This document shows positions 1-8,430 of a stretch of DNA of 64,000 bases, piece after piece. The notes below the pieces were generated by a model. The model had not been told where the DNA came from. It saw only the letters and a program-made list of their open reading frames with translations, and ran no database searches. Origin of the DNA: Aquimarina sp. U1-2 (GTDB taxonomy: Bacteria > Bacteroidota > Bacteroidia > Flavobacteriales > Flavobacteriaceae); contig NZ_JAGKIK010000003.1 of the NCBI RefSeq assembly GCF_017897595.1, positions 186,001 to 250,000 on the forward strand. Reading direction: 5' to 3'. The stretch's first letter is position 1; the number at the start of each line of letters is the position of its first letter. A program made the translations under genes and the position numbers.

Positions 1-149
1 AAGAAAAACATAAAGAGAGCAATTACTGCAAAAAACAAATAGAGATACCCTTTTCCTCCTTCTACTTTCCATTCTTCAAATGCTTCGTACAGAAAAAAGC
101 ACATCACTGCTAAATACGCATATTCGATAAACTTAAACACTTTCATCAT
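1..149 (-). CDS. Small membrane protein, partial (runs off the left edge)
   Basis: The reading frame opens with two consecutive ATG codons (149 and 146) and stays open to the window edge, so only about 49 N-terminal residues are visible. They begin MMKVFKFIEYAYLAVMCFFL, have a hydrophobic first helix, a charged stretch (EEWKVEGGKG) and a second hydrophobic segment, as in a two- or three-helix inner membrane protein. It starts 9 bases after the lptC stop in the same direction. In flavobacteria a small membrane protein often sits here, between lptC and a CorC/HlyC-type gene; that next gene lies outside the window. Function unknown. Confidence 0.6.
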   Translation of the reverse strand, partial: MMKVFKFIEYAYLAVMCFFLYEAFEEWKVEGGKGYLYLFFAVIALFMFF

Positions 150-158
150 TTGTCTAAA

Positions 159-716
159 CTACTCTTTAATAAGAATTACACCATCATTGGTTCGTGAATT
201 CAAGATAGTAAAATCCTGATTCGCATCAAAACCATCGGCTTCGTTAATATCTCCTCCCGGGAGGTAACTTTTATAAGGTTGATCTGTAAATACCCAATTG
301 ATATTTTGATCCCAATATAGCTGGTTTGCTTTTAAGTGTGTGCTATCTGCGGTTCTAATATCGACATTTCCACTCATGTCTATTAACCCTGTTTGTCGAT
401 AAGAAATTGCGTAATCTGCAGTTATTTTACTTACTTTCCCTTCTTTATCAATTACATCTAAAATGATACCTTCGGGAAACTCATGATATGCAAAAGAGCG
501 ATGTGTATAATCTAGTATTTTTTTTGCATTAAGTACTGCTGTGAGCCTACCAGAATCGGTATATTTTAGATTTACATCAAAAGCTTCTCCTATGGGTGCT
601 TCTTCAGAAATCACATAACTTTGATCCTTAACTTTTTTCGTTTGGCATGAAAAAAACAATGTCACAACGAACGCTGTGACAAAGTTAATGAATATTTGAA
701 ATTTTTTGTGTCGCAT
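159..716 (-). CDS. lptC: LPS export ABC transporter periplasmic protein LptC
   Basis: A 185-residue protein with a lipoprotein signal: hydrophobic residues 6-22 followed by Ser-Cys at 23-24. The rest resembles the LptC family, whose members pass lipopolysaccharide from the LptBFG transporter to LptA across the periplasm. Typical pieces are an early segment comparable to LptC strands (DSGRLTAVLNAKKILDYTHR) and later ADYAISYRQTGLIDMSGNV and HLKANQLYWD, where LptC/LptA beta-jellyroll strands usually fall. The length matches the family. The start codon overlaps the stop of the upstream TPR gene by one base, so the two are probably co-translated. The gene order coaX, outer membrane protein, TPR protein, lptC is common in Flavobacteriaceae and supports the call. 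Confidence 0.8.
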   Translation of the reverse strand: MRHKKFQIFINFVTAFVVTLFFSCQTKKVKDQSYVISEEAPIGEAFDVNLKYTDSGRLTAVLNAKKILDYTHRSFAYHEFPEGIILDVIDKEGKVSKITADYAISYRQTGLIDMSGNVDIRTADSTHLKANQLYWDQNINWVFTDQPYKSYLPGGDINEADGFDANQDFTILNSRTNDGVILIKE

Positions 717-2086
717 TACAGTTTAGGCACTTTTACAGTCTCACCTATCCAACATCCAATAGCTACCGAAGTTACTCCGGGATTGTTAAAAATATCAGTC
801 TTAGAAGGCGCTTTGGCCTTGTAATTAGCTGCAGTTTTGGAAGCCGTAGATTTCAAACTTGGATCCACTTTCCCTGCTCTTCGAGCGTAATTTTCGGCTA
901 ACCAATATACTGCTCTTTTGCTAAATACATCTGTACCACAGCTATTCGCACTACTTGCAATCATGCTAGCAATTCTAAGATATGCCGTTCCTAATGACGG
1001 TTTGTACTTCAATGCTTTTCTGTAATACGTTCTTGCCTTCCCTTTGCTGCCTTGTTTTTTAAGTACTTCTCCGATTCTAAAATAAACTTTGGCTTTATCA
1101 CTAGCTTTTTCTTCCATTTCTGCAGACTGATTAAAATATTTTAACGCCACAGATGTTTTATTATCTTTTTTGGCAAGTATACCCAGATAATAAGCAGTTT
1201 TTGCAGAAGGTTCGAGTTTATGTTGAGACTCTACCAACTTAAAAAATAAGGGGTCATCAGTACACTCTTTGGCATACATTCTTCTAGAAGCACTCTTGAT
1301 CCACTTGATATCTTCTTTTTTGGCATCAAACTGACTAGTATATAGCGGTATTAAATTGCTACAGTCTGCCCTTACTCCTAGTTTTTGATTGATTCCTGCC
1401 TTTACTTTACTAAACGCTGCAAGATTAATTCCTGCATTTTTAAGTTTTCTCTTTTCTTTTGAAGAAAGCGCTGTACCTGATTCTTCTTTTTCAGTAAATT
1501 CAGATATAATTTGTGCTCTCTTACTTTCTTCTTCCTCAATCTTTTCGGTAATATCATCATAAAGATCAAACACTTCCTGAAGTTCTTTTTTTCCTTCATC
1601 GTGTAAATCAACAAATAGAGAAAAATACGTATAGAGTTTCTTAGCTCCGGTAAAGTTCTTCTTATCTTCGGTATATGCCTTATGAAATTCGGCAAACTGG
1701 GCATCTTTGGTTCCGATTTTATGGTCAAACATCAACTGACCGATATCAGAATGTAAATCTCCTATTTTGGTTTTGGCAGGAAAGTATTGAAAACGTTCTT
1801 TCTCAAGGGCGATGATGTCTTTTGCGATAGCACTTTTTTGAGCATCTGATGCCTTTTTCATTTTGTCTTTAAGCAACTTTTCCCCAAATTGATATGTTGC
1901 CAGACTGTAGGTTGGACATTCTTTTCTTACTTTCCATAGAGGCTCTTCAGCCGCTTCATAATTTTTTACTTTAGCATGCTCATAAGCAATCGAGGCTGTC
2001 GTAGCACAATCTGTAGCCTGAGCACTAACCTGAGTAGCGCCTAGAACACATCCTGTTGCTATTGTAAATAATAGTTTGGTATTCAT
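716..2086 (-). CDS. Exported TPR-repeat protein
   Basis: A 456-residue protein with a cleavable signal peptide (hydrophobic residues 5-20 ending at VSAQ). The first half is rich in charged helices (Lys/Glu). Residues about 290-375 contain tetratricopeptide-like helical pairs, for example AYYLGILAKKDNKTSVALKY and KARTYYRKALKYKPSLGTAY. TPR domains mediate protein contacts; here the protein is probably periplasmic or on the inner face of the outer membrane. It lies between an outer membrane protein gene and lptC in one transcription direction, which suggests a role in envelope assembly, but that is inference from position. No catalytic motif is visible. Confidence 0.7.
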   Translation of the reverse strand: MNTKLLFTIATGCVLGATQVSAQATDCATTASIAYEHAKVKNYEAAEEPLWKVRKECPTYSLATYQFGEKLLKDKMKKASDAQKSAIAKDIIALEKERFQYFPAKTKIGDLHSDIGQLMFDHKIGTKDAQFAEFHKAYTEDKKNFTGAKKLYTYFSLFVDLHDEGKKELQEVFDLYDDITEKIEEEESKRAQIISEFTEKEESGTALSSKEKRKLKNAGINLAAFSKVKAGINQKLGVRADCSNLIPLYTSQFDAKKEDIKWIKSASRRMYAKECTDDPLFFKLVESQHKLEPSAKTAYYLGILAKKDNKTSVALKYFNQSAEMEEKASDKAKVYFRIGEVLKKQGSKGKARTYYRKALKYKPSLGTAYLRIASMIASSANSCGTDVFSKRAVYWLAENYARRAGKVDPSLKSTASKTAANYKAKAPSKTDIFNNPGVTSVAIGCWIGETVKVPKL

Positions 2087-2101
2087 AGCTGTAACGTTGT
2101 A

Positions 2102-3346
2102 TTAATTAAATTTTATTTTTCTAAACCATTTATCGTTTAGCGATAAACTTATAGAGACATTAAAAAAGTCTTCCCTTACTAGTCCGAAATCTTTTGTGCC
2201 TCGTTGGCCATATTCAAATCCAAAATTTGCGTTTGAGAATAATCTCCCGACCGGTAAGCCTACTCCAAAAGATATGCCAAACTCATCTATAGACTGATCG
2301 TTGATATTTAATCCGGTTTCTTCATACCGAAATCCCGCTCTATAGGTCACCCTACTCAAGTAGTTGGTTAACGAATTATATTTGGGTGTAAAAAATCCCC
2401 CGATTTTAAATTTTGAAGCATCACTATACACTACGTTTTCTCTTATAAACAGTGCTTCTGTAAAATCGCCAGAGTCTGTATACACATACTCGGCTCCTAT
2501 AAACCATTTCTTGGGACTCCCGATCCCGCCACCGACTTTTACTTCTGCCGGAATATCGATCTCACTATCTTCTAATACGGTCTCCTGTCTGTCTACAACA
2601 ATTTCTTGTCCATTATTACCAAGCAAAATAGTAGAGAGCTCTCTCGTACTATCAAAGGTGAGCGAGAACGACGGCGTAGACACAACCGAAACAGATAGCT
2701 CTAGCTGTTCTGATATCATCGTTCTATATCGCAGTCCCAAAGATAAACTAAATGAGGATAAATTGGCATTAGTGATTTCTCTGGTATCAAACTGTACTTC
2801 GGGTCTACTCAAAATTGATTTCTCTTCTATATTACCAAAGTTATAATTAAGGTCTAGACCCACACTTAAATTATCGTTAGCTTTAAATCCGGCGGCCAAA
2901 AACACTTTGTTGAGTCCTCCCGTTCCTGTAAAACGCTCTTCTTGACCCGAATTATCGGTATTTTCTAATTGATACCCAACAGCTGTACTAGGTATGACTC
3001 CAAATCCAAACCCAAATTTTCCTGCCGGAATACCAATAGCAAGATAATCTAGTGTCGCATTATCACCAGACGAAGACTCGGTTTGACTGTTAATGTTGTA
3101 GTTATTATAAGAAGCTCCTACGGTATATGCTGTAAGCCTGAGTTCACCAAAAGAGGCTGGATTTTGAAGATTTAGATGAATACTATCTGCATAAATACTT
3201 AATCCCCCCATTGCTCTATTTTCTACCGTCCCCTTGAACTTTTGTATCCCAACTCCATAAAAAGAGTACGGCGACGAAGTTCCCTCCTGAGCATTAGACA
3301 TTAAGGCAACGAGTACCATGGTGACTACTAAAATCTTCTTTATCAT
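2102..3346 (-). CDS. Outer membrane beta-barrel protein (OmpP1/FadL-like)
   Basis: A 414-residue protein with a signal peptide (residues 1-20, ending SNAQ) and an N-terminal SPYSFYGVG segment typical of Bacteroidota OmpP1/FadL-type or PorV-like barrels. After it come many alternating hydrophobic/polar strands, such as KFGFGFGVIPSTAVGYQ and LSVGLDLNYNFGN. FadL-type barrels import hydrophobic compounds, but the substrate cannot be read from this sequence. Its ATG overlaps the coaX stop by 4 bases and it is followed 15 bases later by the TPR gene, so it belongs to the same operon. Confidence 0.75.
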   Translation of the reverse strand: MIKKILVVTMVLVALMSNAQEGTSSPYSFYGVGIQKFKGTVENRAMGGLSIYADSIHLNLQNPASFGELRLTAYTVGASYNNYNINSQTESSSGDNATLDYLAIGIPAGKFGFGFGVIPSTAVGYQLENTDNSGQEERFTGTGGLNKVFLAAGFKANDNLSVGLDLNYNFGNIEEKSILSRPEVQFDTREITNANLSSFSLSLGLRYRTMISEQLELSVSVVSTPSFSLTFDSTRELSTILLGNNGQEIVVDRQETVLEDSEIDIPAEVKVGGGIGSPKKWFIGAEYVYTDSGDFTEALFIRENVVYSDASKFKIGGFFTPKYNSLTNYLSRVTYRAGFRYEETGLNINDQSIDEFGISFGVGLPVGRLFSNANFGFEYGQRGTKDFGLVREDFFNVSISLSLNDKWFRKIKFN

Positions 3347-4074
3347 CTACTAGTATTAAAAGCTAAAATGTAGTTTAATCCTTCCAATAAAAAATTGGAA
3401 GTGGCAAATATGCTATTTTTTAATCTTTTAGACAAAAAATGTGCATCGCCTCCGGTTAAAATAACTGTTAAATCAGGATAAATGTTGCAATATTCATTAA
3501 TTAATCCGGCAATTTCGAGTGAAACCCCTTGCACAACTCCGGCATGTATGGCTTCTTCTGTATTGCTACCTATCACATGCAGCGGTTCTTTTAATGATAA
3601 TAATGGTAGTTTTGCAGTATATGTATGCAAACTAGTATACCTCAATTTGATTCCCGGAGATATGGACCCCCCTAGATATTCTTCTTTTTTATTTTTAAAA
3701 TCGTAAGTTATACACGTTCCTGCATCAATAATTAGCGTGTTTTGTTTAGGAAATTGAGCTACTGCAGCCGCTACCAGTGCTATTCTGTCTATACCCAGAG
3801 TTTTGGGAGTTGCATACAAGTTTGTAAAAGGTATAGCTACAGAATGATCTAAAATAAGGGTATCAAAAAATGACGTAAGGTAAGTGATATGCCCATCAGG
3901 TAAGTTTGCTACTGATGCAACTATAGCATAGCGTATAGCAGGATGATCTTTTTTAACTTCGTCTATCGTTTTTTTAAAATCAGCTTGAACGATTACTTTT
4001 TTTTGCACAAGCTGTGCCTGTTCAAAAATCCCTATTTTAACATATGAGTTTCCTACGTCTATAACTAGATTCAT
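3343..4074 (-). CDS. coaX: Type III pantothenate kinase
   Basis: Catalyses ATP-dependent phosphorylation of pantothenate, the first committed step of coenzyme A synthesis. The N-terminal phosphate-binding motif is DVGNSYVKIG, followed later by IDAGTCITYDF, GGSISPGIKLR and LTGGDA, all hallmarks of the CoaX ASKHA fold. I set the start at the ATG at 4074 (MNLVIDVGN, 243 residues), which gives the usual family length. The frame stays open to an ATG at 4125, but that 17-residue extension would be read from the left arm of an inverted-repeat element (4095-4283) and is unlikely to be coding. The stop overlaps the downstream outer membrane protein start by 4 bases. Confidence 0.92.
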   Translation of the reverse strand: MNLVIDVGNSYVKIGIFEQAQLVQKKVIVQADFKKTIDEVKKDHPAIRYAIVASVANLPDGHITYLTSFFDTLILDHSVAIPFTNLYATPKTLGIDRIALVAAAVAQFPKQNTLIIDAGTCITYDFKNKKEEYLGGSISPGIKLRYTSLHTYTAKLPLLSLKEPLHVIGSNTEEAIHAGVVQGVSLEIAGLINEYCNIYPDLTVILTGGDAHFLSKRLKNSIFATSNFLLEGLNYILAFNTSR

Positions 4075-4094
4075 GCATGCTATGATTGGAGATA

Positions 4095-4283
4095 ATACCA
4101 ATTCTACTTTAAAATTACTCATCAAAACCTGCCTACCTGACGGATGGCAGGCAAGATTGCCCTTTTTCGTTTATATTTCAACATAAAAAGCAACCATAGC
4201 TACGGCTATGATTGAGTTTTCTTTTTTGTCTAGACAAAAAATGACTGCTTTTTATTTGAGCAATTTTAAAGTAGAACGGGTAT
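4095..4283. repeat. 189-bp inverted-repeat-bounded intergenic element
   Basis: The ends 4095-4122 and 4256-4283 are inverted repeats matching at about 24 of 28 positions; the shared core reads TTCTACTTTAAAATT. The interior is full of smaller palindromes: a GCCTGCC/GGCAGGC pair near 4132-4152, CATAGC/GCTATG near 4195-4210, and a perfect 20-base palindrome at 4222-4241. Pieces resembling one end recur near 56928-56948 and 63253-63276. No protein is encoded. It has the form of a REP/MITE-like element inserted between coaX and the tRNA-Phe promoter. No target-site duplication is evident. Confidence 0.6.
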
Positions 4284-4316
4284 AAAAGTACAAAACGATT
4301 TTTTTAATTTTTTCTT

Positions 4317-4346
4317 TTGAGGATTAAAAAAAGCGTTCTATATTTG
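4317..4346 (+). promoter_or_regulatory. Promoter of tRNA-Phe
   Basis: TATATTTG at 4339-4346 fits the Bacteroidota -7 consensus TANNTTTG. A TTTTG ending at 4319 lies 19 bases upstream, as expected for the -33 element. The tRNA begins 16 bases downstream. Confidence 0.65.
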
Positions 4347-4362
4347 CATCCGCTTCTAGCGA

Positions 4363-4435
4363 GGTGCCTTAGCTCAGTTGGTAGAGCAAAGGACTGAAAA
4401 TCCTTGTGTCCCTGGTTCGATTCCTGGAGGCACCA
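4363..4435 (+). tRNA. tRNA-Phe (anticodon GAA)
   Basis: A 73-base cloverleaf. The acceptor stem is GGTGCCT/AGGCACC, the D arm GCTC...GAGC, the anticodon stem AAGGA/TCCTT with loop CTGAAAA (anticodon GAA), the variable loop GTGTC, and the T arm CCTGG-TTCGATT-CCTGG. The discriminator base is A and CCA is not encoded. A promoter lies just upstream and a perfect terminator hairpin just downstream. Confidence 0.97.
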
Positions 4436-4450
4436 CTTTAAAGAAAGCGC

Positions 4451-4484
4451 AAACCCTTGAAAATAAATTTATTTTCAAGGGTTT
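4451..4484. terminator. Bidirectional intrinsic terminator
   Basis: A perfect inverted repeat with 17-base arms (AAACCCTTGAAAATAAA and its complement) followed by a T-rich run on the plus strand and preceded by an A-rich run. It ends tRNA-Phe and also lies downstream of the convergent lipoprotein gene that ends at 4530. Confidence 0.88.
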
Positions 4485-4529
4485 ATTTTTATGACTTCGT
4501 ACTCATTTTAAAATCAACAGGACCCAGGT

Positions 4530-5543
4530 CTAGTTCAATGTACAGTTTCCTGCATCATAATCTTCTTTTGTAGGATTAAAGCCATTTTCTGCAATTTCAG
4601 TTTCTACGACATGGGCATACTCTTTTATGCCGCATAAATCTTCTAGCTTCTTATTCAGCCTAATTAAAATAGAACCTTTAATAGTAGTTGCTTCAAATGC
4701 ATTTAGATTTGTAATTTGAGGGTTATCAAAAAGTATGAGTCCGTTCATTTGGTTAACAACACTTAATGCGCTTATATCTTTAAGGTTTACGTTAGTACCG
4801 AGATGATATGTGATGTTTTCCCGAAAAAGTTTTGTAAACATACTCAAATCCTCTTCTTCTCGTCCGATGATAGCAAGTGTTCTTGTGATTTTTGTGTTTG
4901 CAAAATTATCAAATGACGTAATATTAGCTGTTCTAAACAAAATTAATTCTTGTAAGGTTGTGATGTTTGTAAGCTCTTCTAAGCTCTCAATAGGAGTATT
5001 CTCTGGACCTAGATTATTTCCATCTATAATCCTTAAAACATCAATATTTACGATGTCAAATTTTGACAAAAAGTCTACATCTTGCTGACTTCTTAATAAA
5101 AATGAACTTAGCGTAAATTCGTTGGGGATACCCCTTCCTTTCAAATTAATTTTTAACTCAGGCTTATTTTCAGAATCATTAAAAAGCACAAGTTCTCCCA
5201 AATAGTTATCAGATTCTGAAGGTGCAAAAACCACTTCTAAATAAGCTACATCCCTAGGGTTTAATCCATTTGATATCATTTTGGCAACCTCTAATTCGTT
5301 AAGTATAAATCCGTTAGAAATAGCGTAATCGGTAAATGTAATTTTCTCATCTCCAACATTTTCAATAGAAACGAATTGACCTATTTCCTCAAGTCGTTGC
5401 GTATCCGGAAAATCCATCGTTTCTAAATCAGCGCTAATGAGTTTTGAAATTTTATCACCTTCAGCATCTGGTACATCATCCGATTTTGAACAGCCAAGGT
5501 TCAGAAGATAAAGCATTGGTACTATTAGATATATGTTCTTCAT
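4530..5543 (-). CDS. Surface lipoprotein with choice-of-anchor and leucine-rich-like regions
   Basis: A 337-residue protein with a lipobox (LYLLNLGC, Cys18) followed by an acidic SKSDD stretch, typical of exported Bacteroidota lipoproteins. Residues about 45-140 form a beta-sandwich of the choice-of-anchor D/ASPM-SPD-2-Hydin type (YLEVVFAPSESDNYLGELVL ... LKINLKGRGIP). Residues about 150-330 contain irregular leucine-rich turns (ITTLQELILFRTANITSFDN; MNGLILFDNPQITNLNAF) resembling bacterial LRR or receptor-L-like repeats. No enzymatic residues are evident; adhesion or ligand binding is inference. It stands alone, with the next gene upstream more than 250 bases away. Confidence 0.6.
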   Translation of the reverse strand: MKNIYLIVPMLYLLNLGCSKSDDVPDAEGDKISKLISADLETMDFPDTQRLEEIGQFVSIENVGDEKITFTDYAISNGFILNELEVAKMISNGLNPRDVAYLEVVFAPSESDNYLGELVLFNDSENKPELKINLKGRGIPNEFTLSSFLLRSQQDVDFLSKFDIVNIDVLRIIDGNNLGPENTPIESLEELTNITTLQELILFRTANITSFDNFANTKITRTLAIIGREEEDLSMFTKLFRENITYHLGTNVNLKDISALSVVNQMNGLILFDNPQITNLNAFEATTIKGSILIRLNKKLEDLCGIKEYAHVVETEIAENGFNPTKEDYDAGNCTLN

Positions 5544-5711
5544 TGTATAATCGTTTTGTTCTGTTTTCTACTATCTTTTTTTGTTACTATTCGTAATTTT
5601 CTAGCAATTGATTTTATATCACATATTTATCTTGGTAAACTACCTCGGGGGTATTGAGCCCTTTAGCGGTGCCAATAAAATAGGTTGCCTTAATCACAAA
5701 CACTTCTATAG

Positions 5712-5750
5712 AAAATCCAGCACTTCTTTTATAGAAGTTTTCTGGATTTT
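5712..5750 (-). terminator. Candidate terminator of the serine hydrolase gene
   Basis: Interrupted inverted repeat: AAAATCCAG pairs with CTGGATTTT and ACTTCT with AGAAGT around a short loop. It lies about 50 bases past the stop of the minus-strand gene at 5801, in a 257-base gap with no convincing gene. Confidence 0.55.
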
Positions 5751-5800
5751 TAAAATCTTGGGTATGAACTCCTTTTTGAAAATGATGTAAACCTTTCTTA

Positions 5801-6928
5801 TTAAAGAGATATACTTTCCATCAGCTCATTACCTATTTCGGTGATCATGTTGCCATAGAATAAATCTTCTTTTGAAGATGATACGTTAATCATGATAACT
5901 ACTGCTCTCTGGTTACTCTTATCCATTACCAGATAAGAATTATACCCACCGGTAGCCCCATTGTGAAATAACGCTTTAAAGCCTTCATCTTCCAAAATAA
6001 ACCAGCCAAGTCCTATAGATGTCCCTTCTCCCAAATCAAATGTGGATTGTTGTGGCAAGTTATACGCTACATCATCTTCAAAGTTTTTGCGCACAAACTT
6101 TTCCATTTCCTTTACAGAAGACTTTATAGAGCCGGTTCCCGCAAAAACATCAGTAAAATTCCAATTTGATACTTCAGCATTATTTTCGTTTACGCCTTTA
6201 ACTAATTTTGAAGAATTTACATTTGATAATTGTGTAGTAGAATTGGTCATTTGCAAGGGTTCGAAAATAAGATCCTGTAGCATATCTTCATAAGTCAGCC
6301 CCATTTTTTGAGATAATAGATAACCTAATACTCCTACCCCGGTATTAGAATATTCAAATGGAATGCTGTTTATATCATTCAATACTACATGATTTTGCAA
6401 ATAACTTTTCATATTATCTACGGTATAATTCGAATACGGATCTTTTATATCAAAATCGATAATTTCATCTACATTATTTGGCAGTCTAGGTAAACCCGAC
6501 GTATGATTAGCGAGCTGTTTAAGGTTAATTTCACCTCCCTCTTTCAATGGAAAATCAAATTGATCCTGTAATGTTTCTGTGAGCGAAGCCTGATTTGCAG
6601 CTATTAGTTTTGACAAACATATACTGGTAAAAACTTTGGTTATTGATCCTATTTCAAAAATGTTATCCTCATTATTTGTTCTTTTCAATATTTTGTTCTG
6701 ATTTGATATTCCGATATATTCTGTCGATTCTTTATCGATTACTGCAATAGCAATTTGACCATTTTCTGGTAAGTCGGAAATAGTATTTTCCAGGATTTTC
6801 ACAAATTCTGGGTTTTCTATTTCATCTTTTAGAGTCGAAGCATTTGCTATAGCATCATCGTCTTTTGTACAACTTGATAAAAAGAAAGCGGAAAGTAGTG
6901 CAATTAGGGTTACAGATGTAAGTTTCAT
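5801..6928 (-). CDS. Class C beta-lactamase-family serine hydrolase (lipoprotein)
   Basis: A 375-residue protein with a lipoprotein signal (FFLSSC, Cys20). It has the penicillin-binding fold of class C beta-lactamases and DD-peptidases: the nucleophile motif SITK (Ser95, Lys98), then YSNTGVG as the YxN motif, and HNGATGGYNS near residue 325 in place of the KTG triad. Many relatives are peptidases or esterases rather than antibiotic hydrolases, so the substrate is open. It is followed by a candidate terminator and preceded by the AraC gene in the same direction (gap 83 bases). The AraC protein might control it, but nothing in the sequence proves that. Confidence 0.8.
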   Translation of the reverse strand: MKLTSVTLIALLSAFFLSSCTKDDDAIANASTLKDEIENPEFVKILENTISDLPENGQIAIAVIDKESTEYIGISNQNKILKRTNNEDNIFEIGSITKVFTSICLSKLIAANQASLTETLQDQFDFPLKEGGEINLKQLANHTSGLPRLPNNVDEIIDFDIKDPYSNYTVDNMKSYLQNHVVLNDINSIPFEYSNTGVGVLGYLLSQKMGLTYEDMLQDLIFEPLQMTNSTTQLSNVNSSKLVKGVNENNAEVSNWNFTDVFAGTGSIKSSVKEMEKFVRKNFEDDVAYNLPQQSTFDLGEGTSIGLGWFILEDEGFKALFHNGATGGYNSYLVMDKSNQRAVVIMINVSSSKEDLFYGNMITEIGNELMESISL

Positions 6929-7011
6929 AATATTTTGATTTAAATTTTGACAAACATATTTAGACGGTCACTTTGTTAAGTTTCAAAACCTTAAAAGTGA
7001 ACAAATCCATA

Positions 7012-8148
7012 CTATTTTTTTTCATTACGGTACGCATTAGGTGTAAGCCCTGTTATTTTTTTAAATGCAGTATGAAATGTAGTTTTTGAAGAGAAGCCAC
7101 ATTCCAGTCCAATCGACACAAGATTGTACTTATCAAATTCGGGATCAACAATAATTCTTTTTACCGCTTCAACCCTAAATCGATTTATATACGTAGCAAA
7201 ATTATTACCTGAAATGGTATTTACAATTTGTGAAACATATCCCGGACTAATACCTAAAAGTTCGGCTACCTTATCTCTATCCAATGTACTATCTTTATAA
7301 ATGAGTTCATTTACACATAAATCTTCTAGCTTTTGGAAATAATCGTTATCCTCGGTAAATGTCCCTTCTTTCTTTTCGTTTTGTATTTTGGCTAGATTAT
7401 AGTTCGAAATAGTATCCTGTTCTTTTTTCCATTCTATTTTTTTGAATAAAGCACTAATTTCTTCTTGGTCACTAGCTAACTTGAACTGGTAGATTCCTCT
7501 GTATATCATCCAATGGATTAAAAATACGACGAGCAAAATCAGAACATTAATACTCTCTGGATGCTCATAATCAGTAAAAATTCCTAGTATAGTCATTACA
7601 GTGAATGAAATAAATATACCGCATGTTAACAACCATAAGTAAATGAGCCATTTTTTCTGTGCTACATTTTTAGAAAATTTGAGAAACGTATAGGTATAGC
7701 ATACTATCCCGGGAAAAGCGAAAAATATTACGATAATTTGTAGTAGTAATAAAACGCCGAAAAACATCTGCATAGAAAAAGAAGAAGTTGTTTCGTCTAC
7801 AATTATACTTAAGCTATCTACAGTGTTAATAAACAAAAATGGAATAAATAACCACAGATTTCTCTTTGAATTTTTAGTTGGGTGATCAATGACATGAATT
7901 ACGTATAGATGTATAAAAACAGGAAATACGATTCCGAAATCTAATACATCTATAATGCGCAAAAAAGATAAAGCCTCATATAATCCGTTTTCATCTAAAA
8001 CCCAGTTGAGTAAAGAGATAGAAATCGAAAAAATGGCATAGGCAAGATATTTGTTAGAATTGCTTCTGAACAAAGGAGATTTCAAGATAATTGTCCCTAG
8101 TACAATTCCCTGAAATATTGAAATAATAAGAAGTATGGTTAACAGCAA
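7012..8148 (-). CDS. Membrane-anchored AraC-family transcriptional regulator
   Basis: A 378-residue protein with about seven hydrophobic segments in residues 1-225 (starting LLTILLIISIFQGIVLGTII) and a C-terminal AraC/XylS DNA-binding domain. Its two helix-turn-helix units are DKVAELLGISPGYVSQIVN and NLVSIGLECGFSSKTTFHTAF, followed by the usual GLTPNAYR. The layout suggests a membrane sensor fused directly to the DNA-binding domain. It is transcribed divergently from a second gene of the same architecture at 8431, across a 282-base intergenic region. The signal sensed is unknown. Confidence 0.82.
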   Translation of the reverse strand: MLLTILLIISIFQGIVLGTIILKSPLFRSNSNKYLAYAIFSISISLLNWVLDENGLYEALSFLRIIDVLDFGIVFPVFIHLYVIHVIDHPTKNSKRNLWLFIPFLFINTVDSLSIIVDETTSSFSMQMFFGVLLLLQIIVIFFAFPGIVCYTYTFLKFSKNVAQKKWLIYLWLLTCGIFISFTVMTILGIFTDYEHPESINVLILLVVFLIHWMIYRGIYQFKLASDQEEISALFKKIEWKKEQDTISNYNLAKIQNEKKEGTFTEDNDYFQKLEDLCVNELIYKDSTLDRDKVAELLGISPGYVSQIVNTISGNNFATYINRFRVEAVKRIIVDPEFDKYNLVSIGLECGFSSKTTFHTAFKKITGLTPNAYRNEKK

Positions 8149-8430
8149 TTTGGGGCTTTATTTTGTTGTACACAAAAAACTATACAATGAACTCCTCTTG
8201 ATTTTTTTATTAGAACAGTATAGTTTTGTGATGCAATAAACTTAATTTTTCCTTAAAATTCGTCCCAAAAGAAGATGTGGTACTCTTTTTTACTAATAAA
8301 ATCGGTTTACATCAGTTTATCTCTAGAAAGAAATTATTTCTTATTTAAAAACATAATCCATGCAATGAGTCAATTTTAATTATAATTTTGTAAGTATAAA
8401 TTGTCAAATTAGATTTTTAGTTTATCTCTC

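Noticed and set aside
5608..5790. 60-codon plus-strand frame between the lipoprotein and serine hydrolase genes
   Set aside because: It spans the terminator hairpin at 5712-5750 and has no domain signature.
5801..6928. Antibiotic resistance beta-lactamase
   Set aside because: Only the generic serine hydrolase motifs are visible; many family members are peptidases or esterases, so resistance is not supported.
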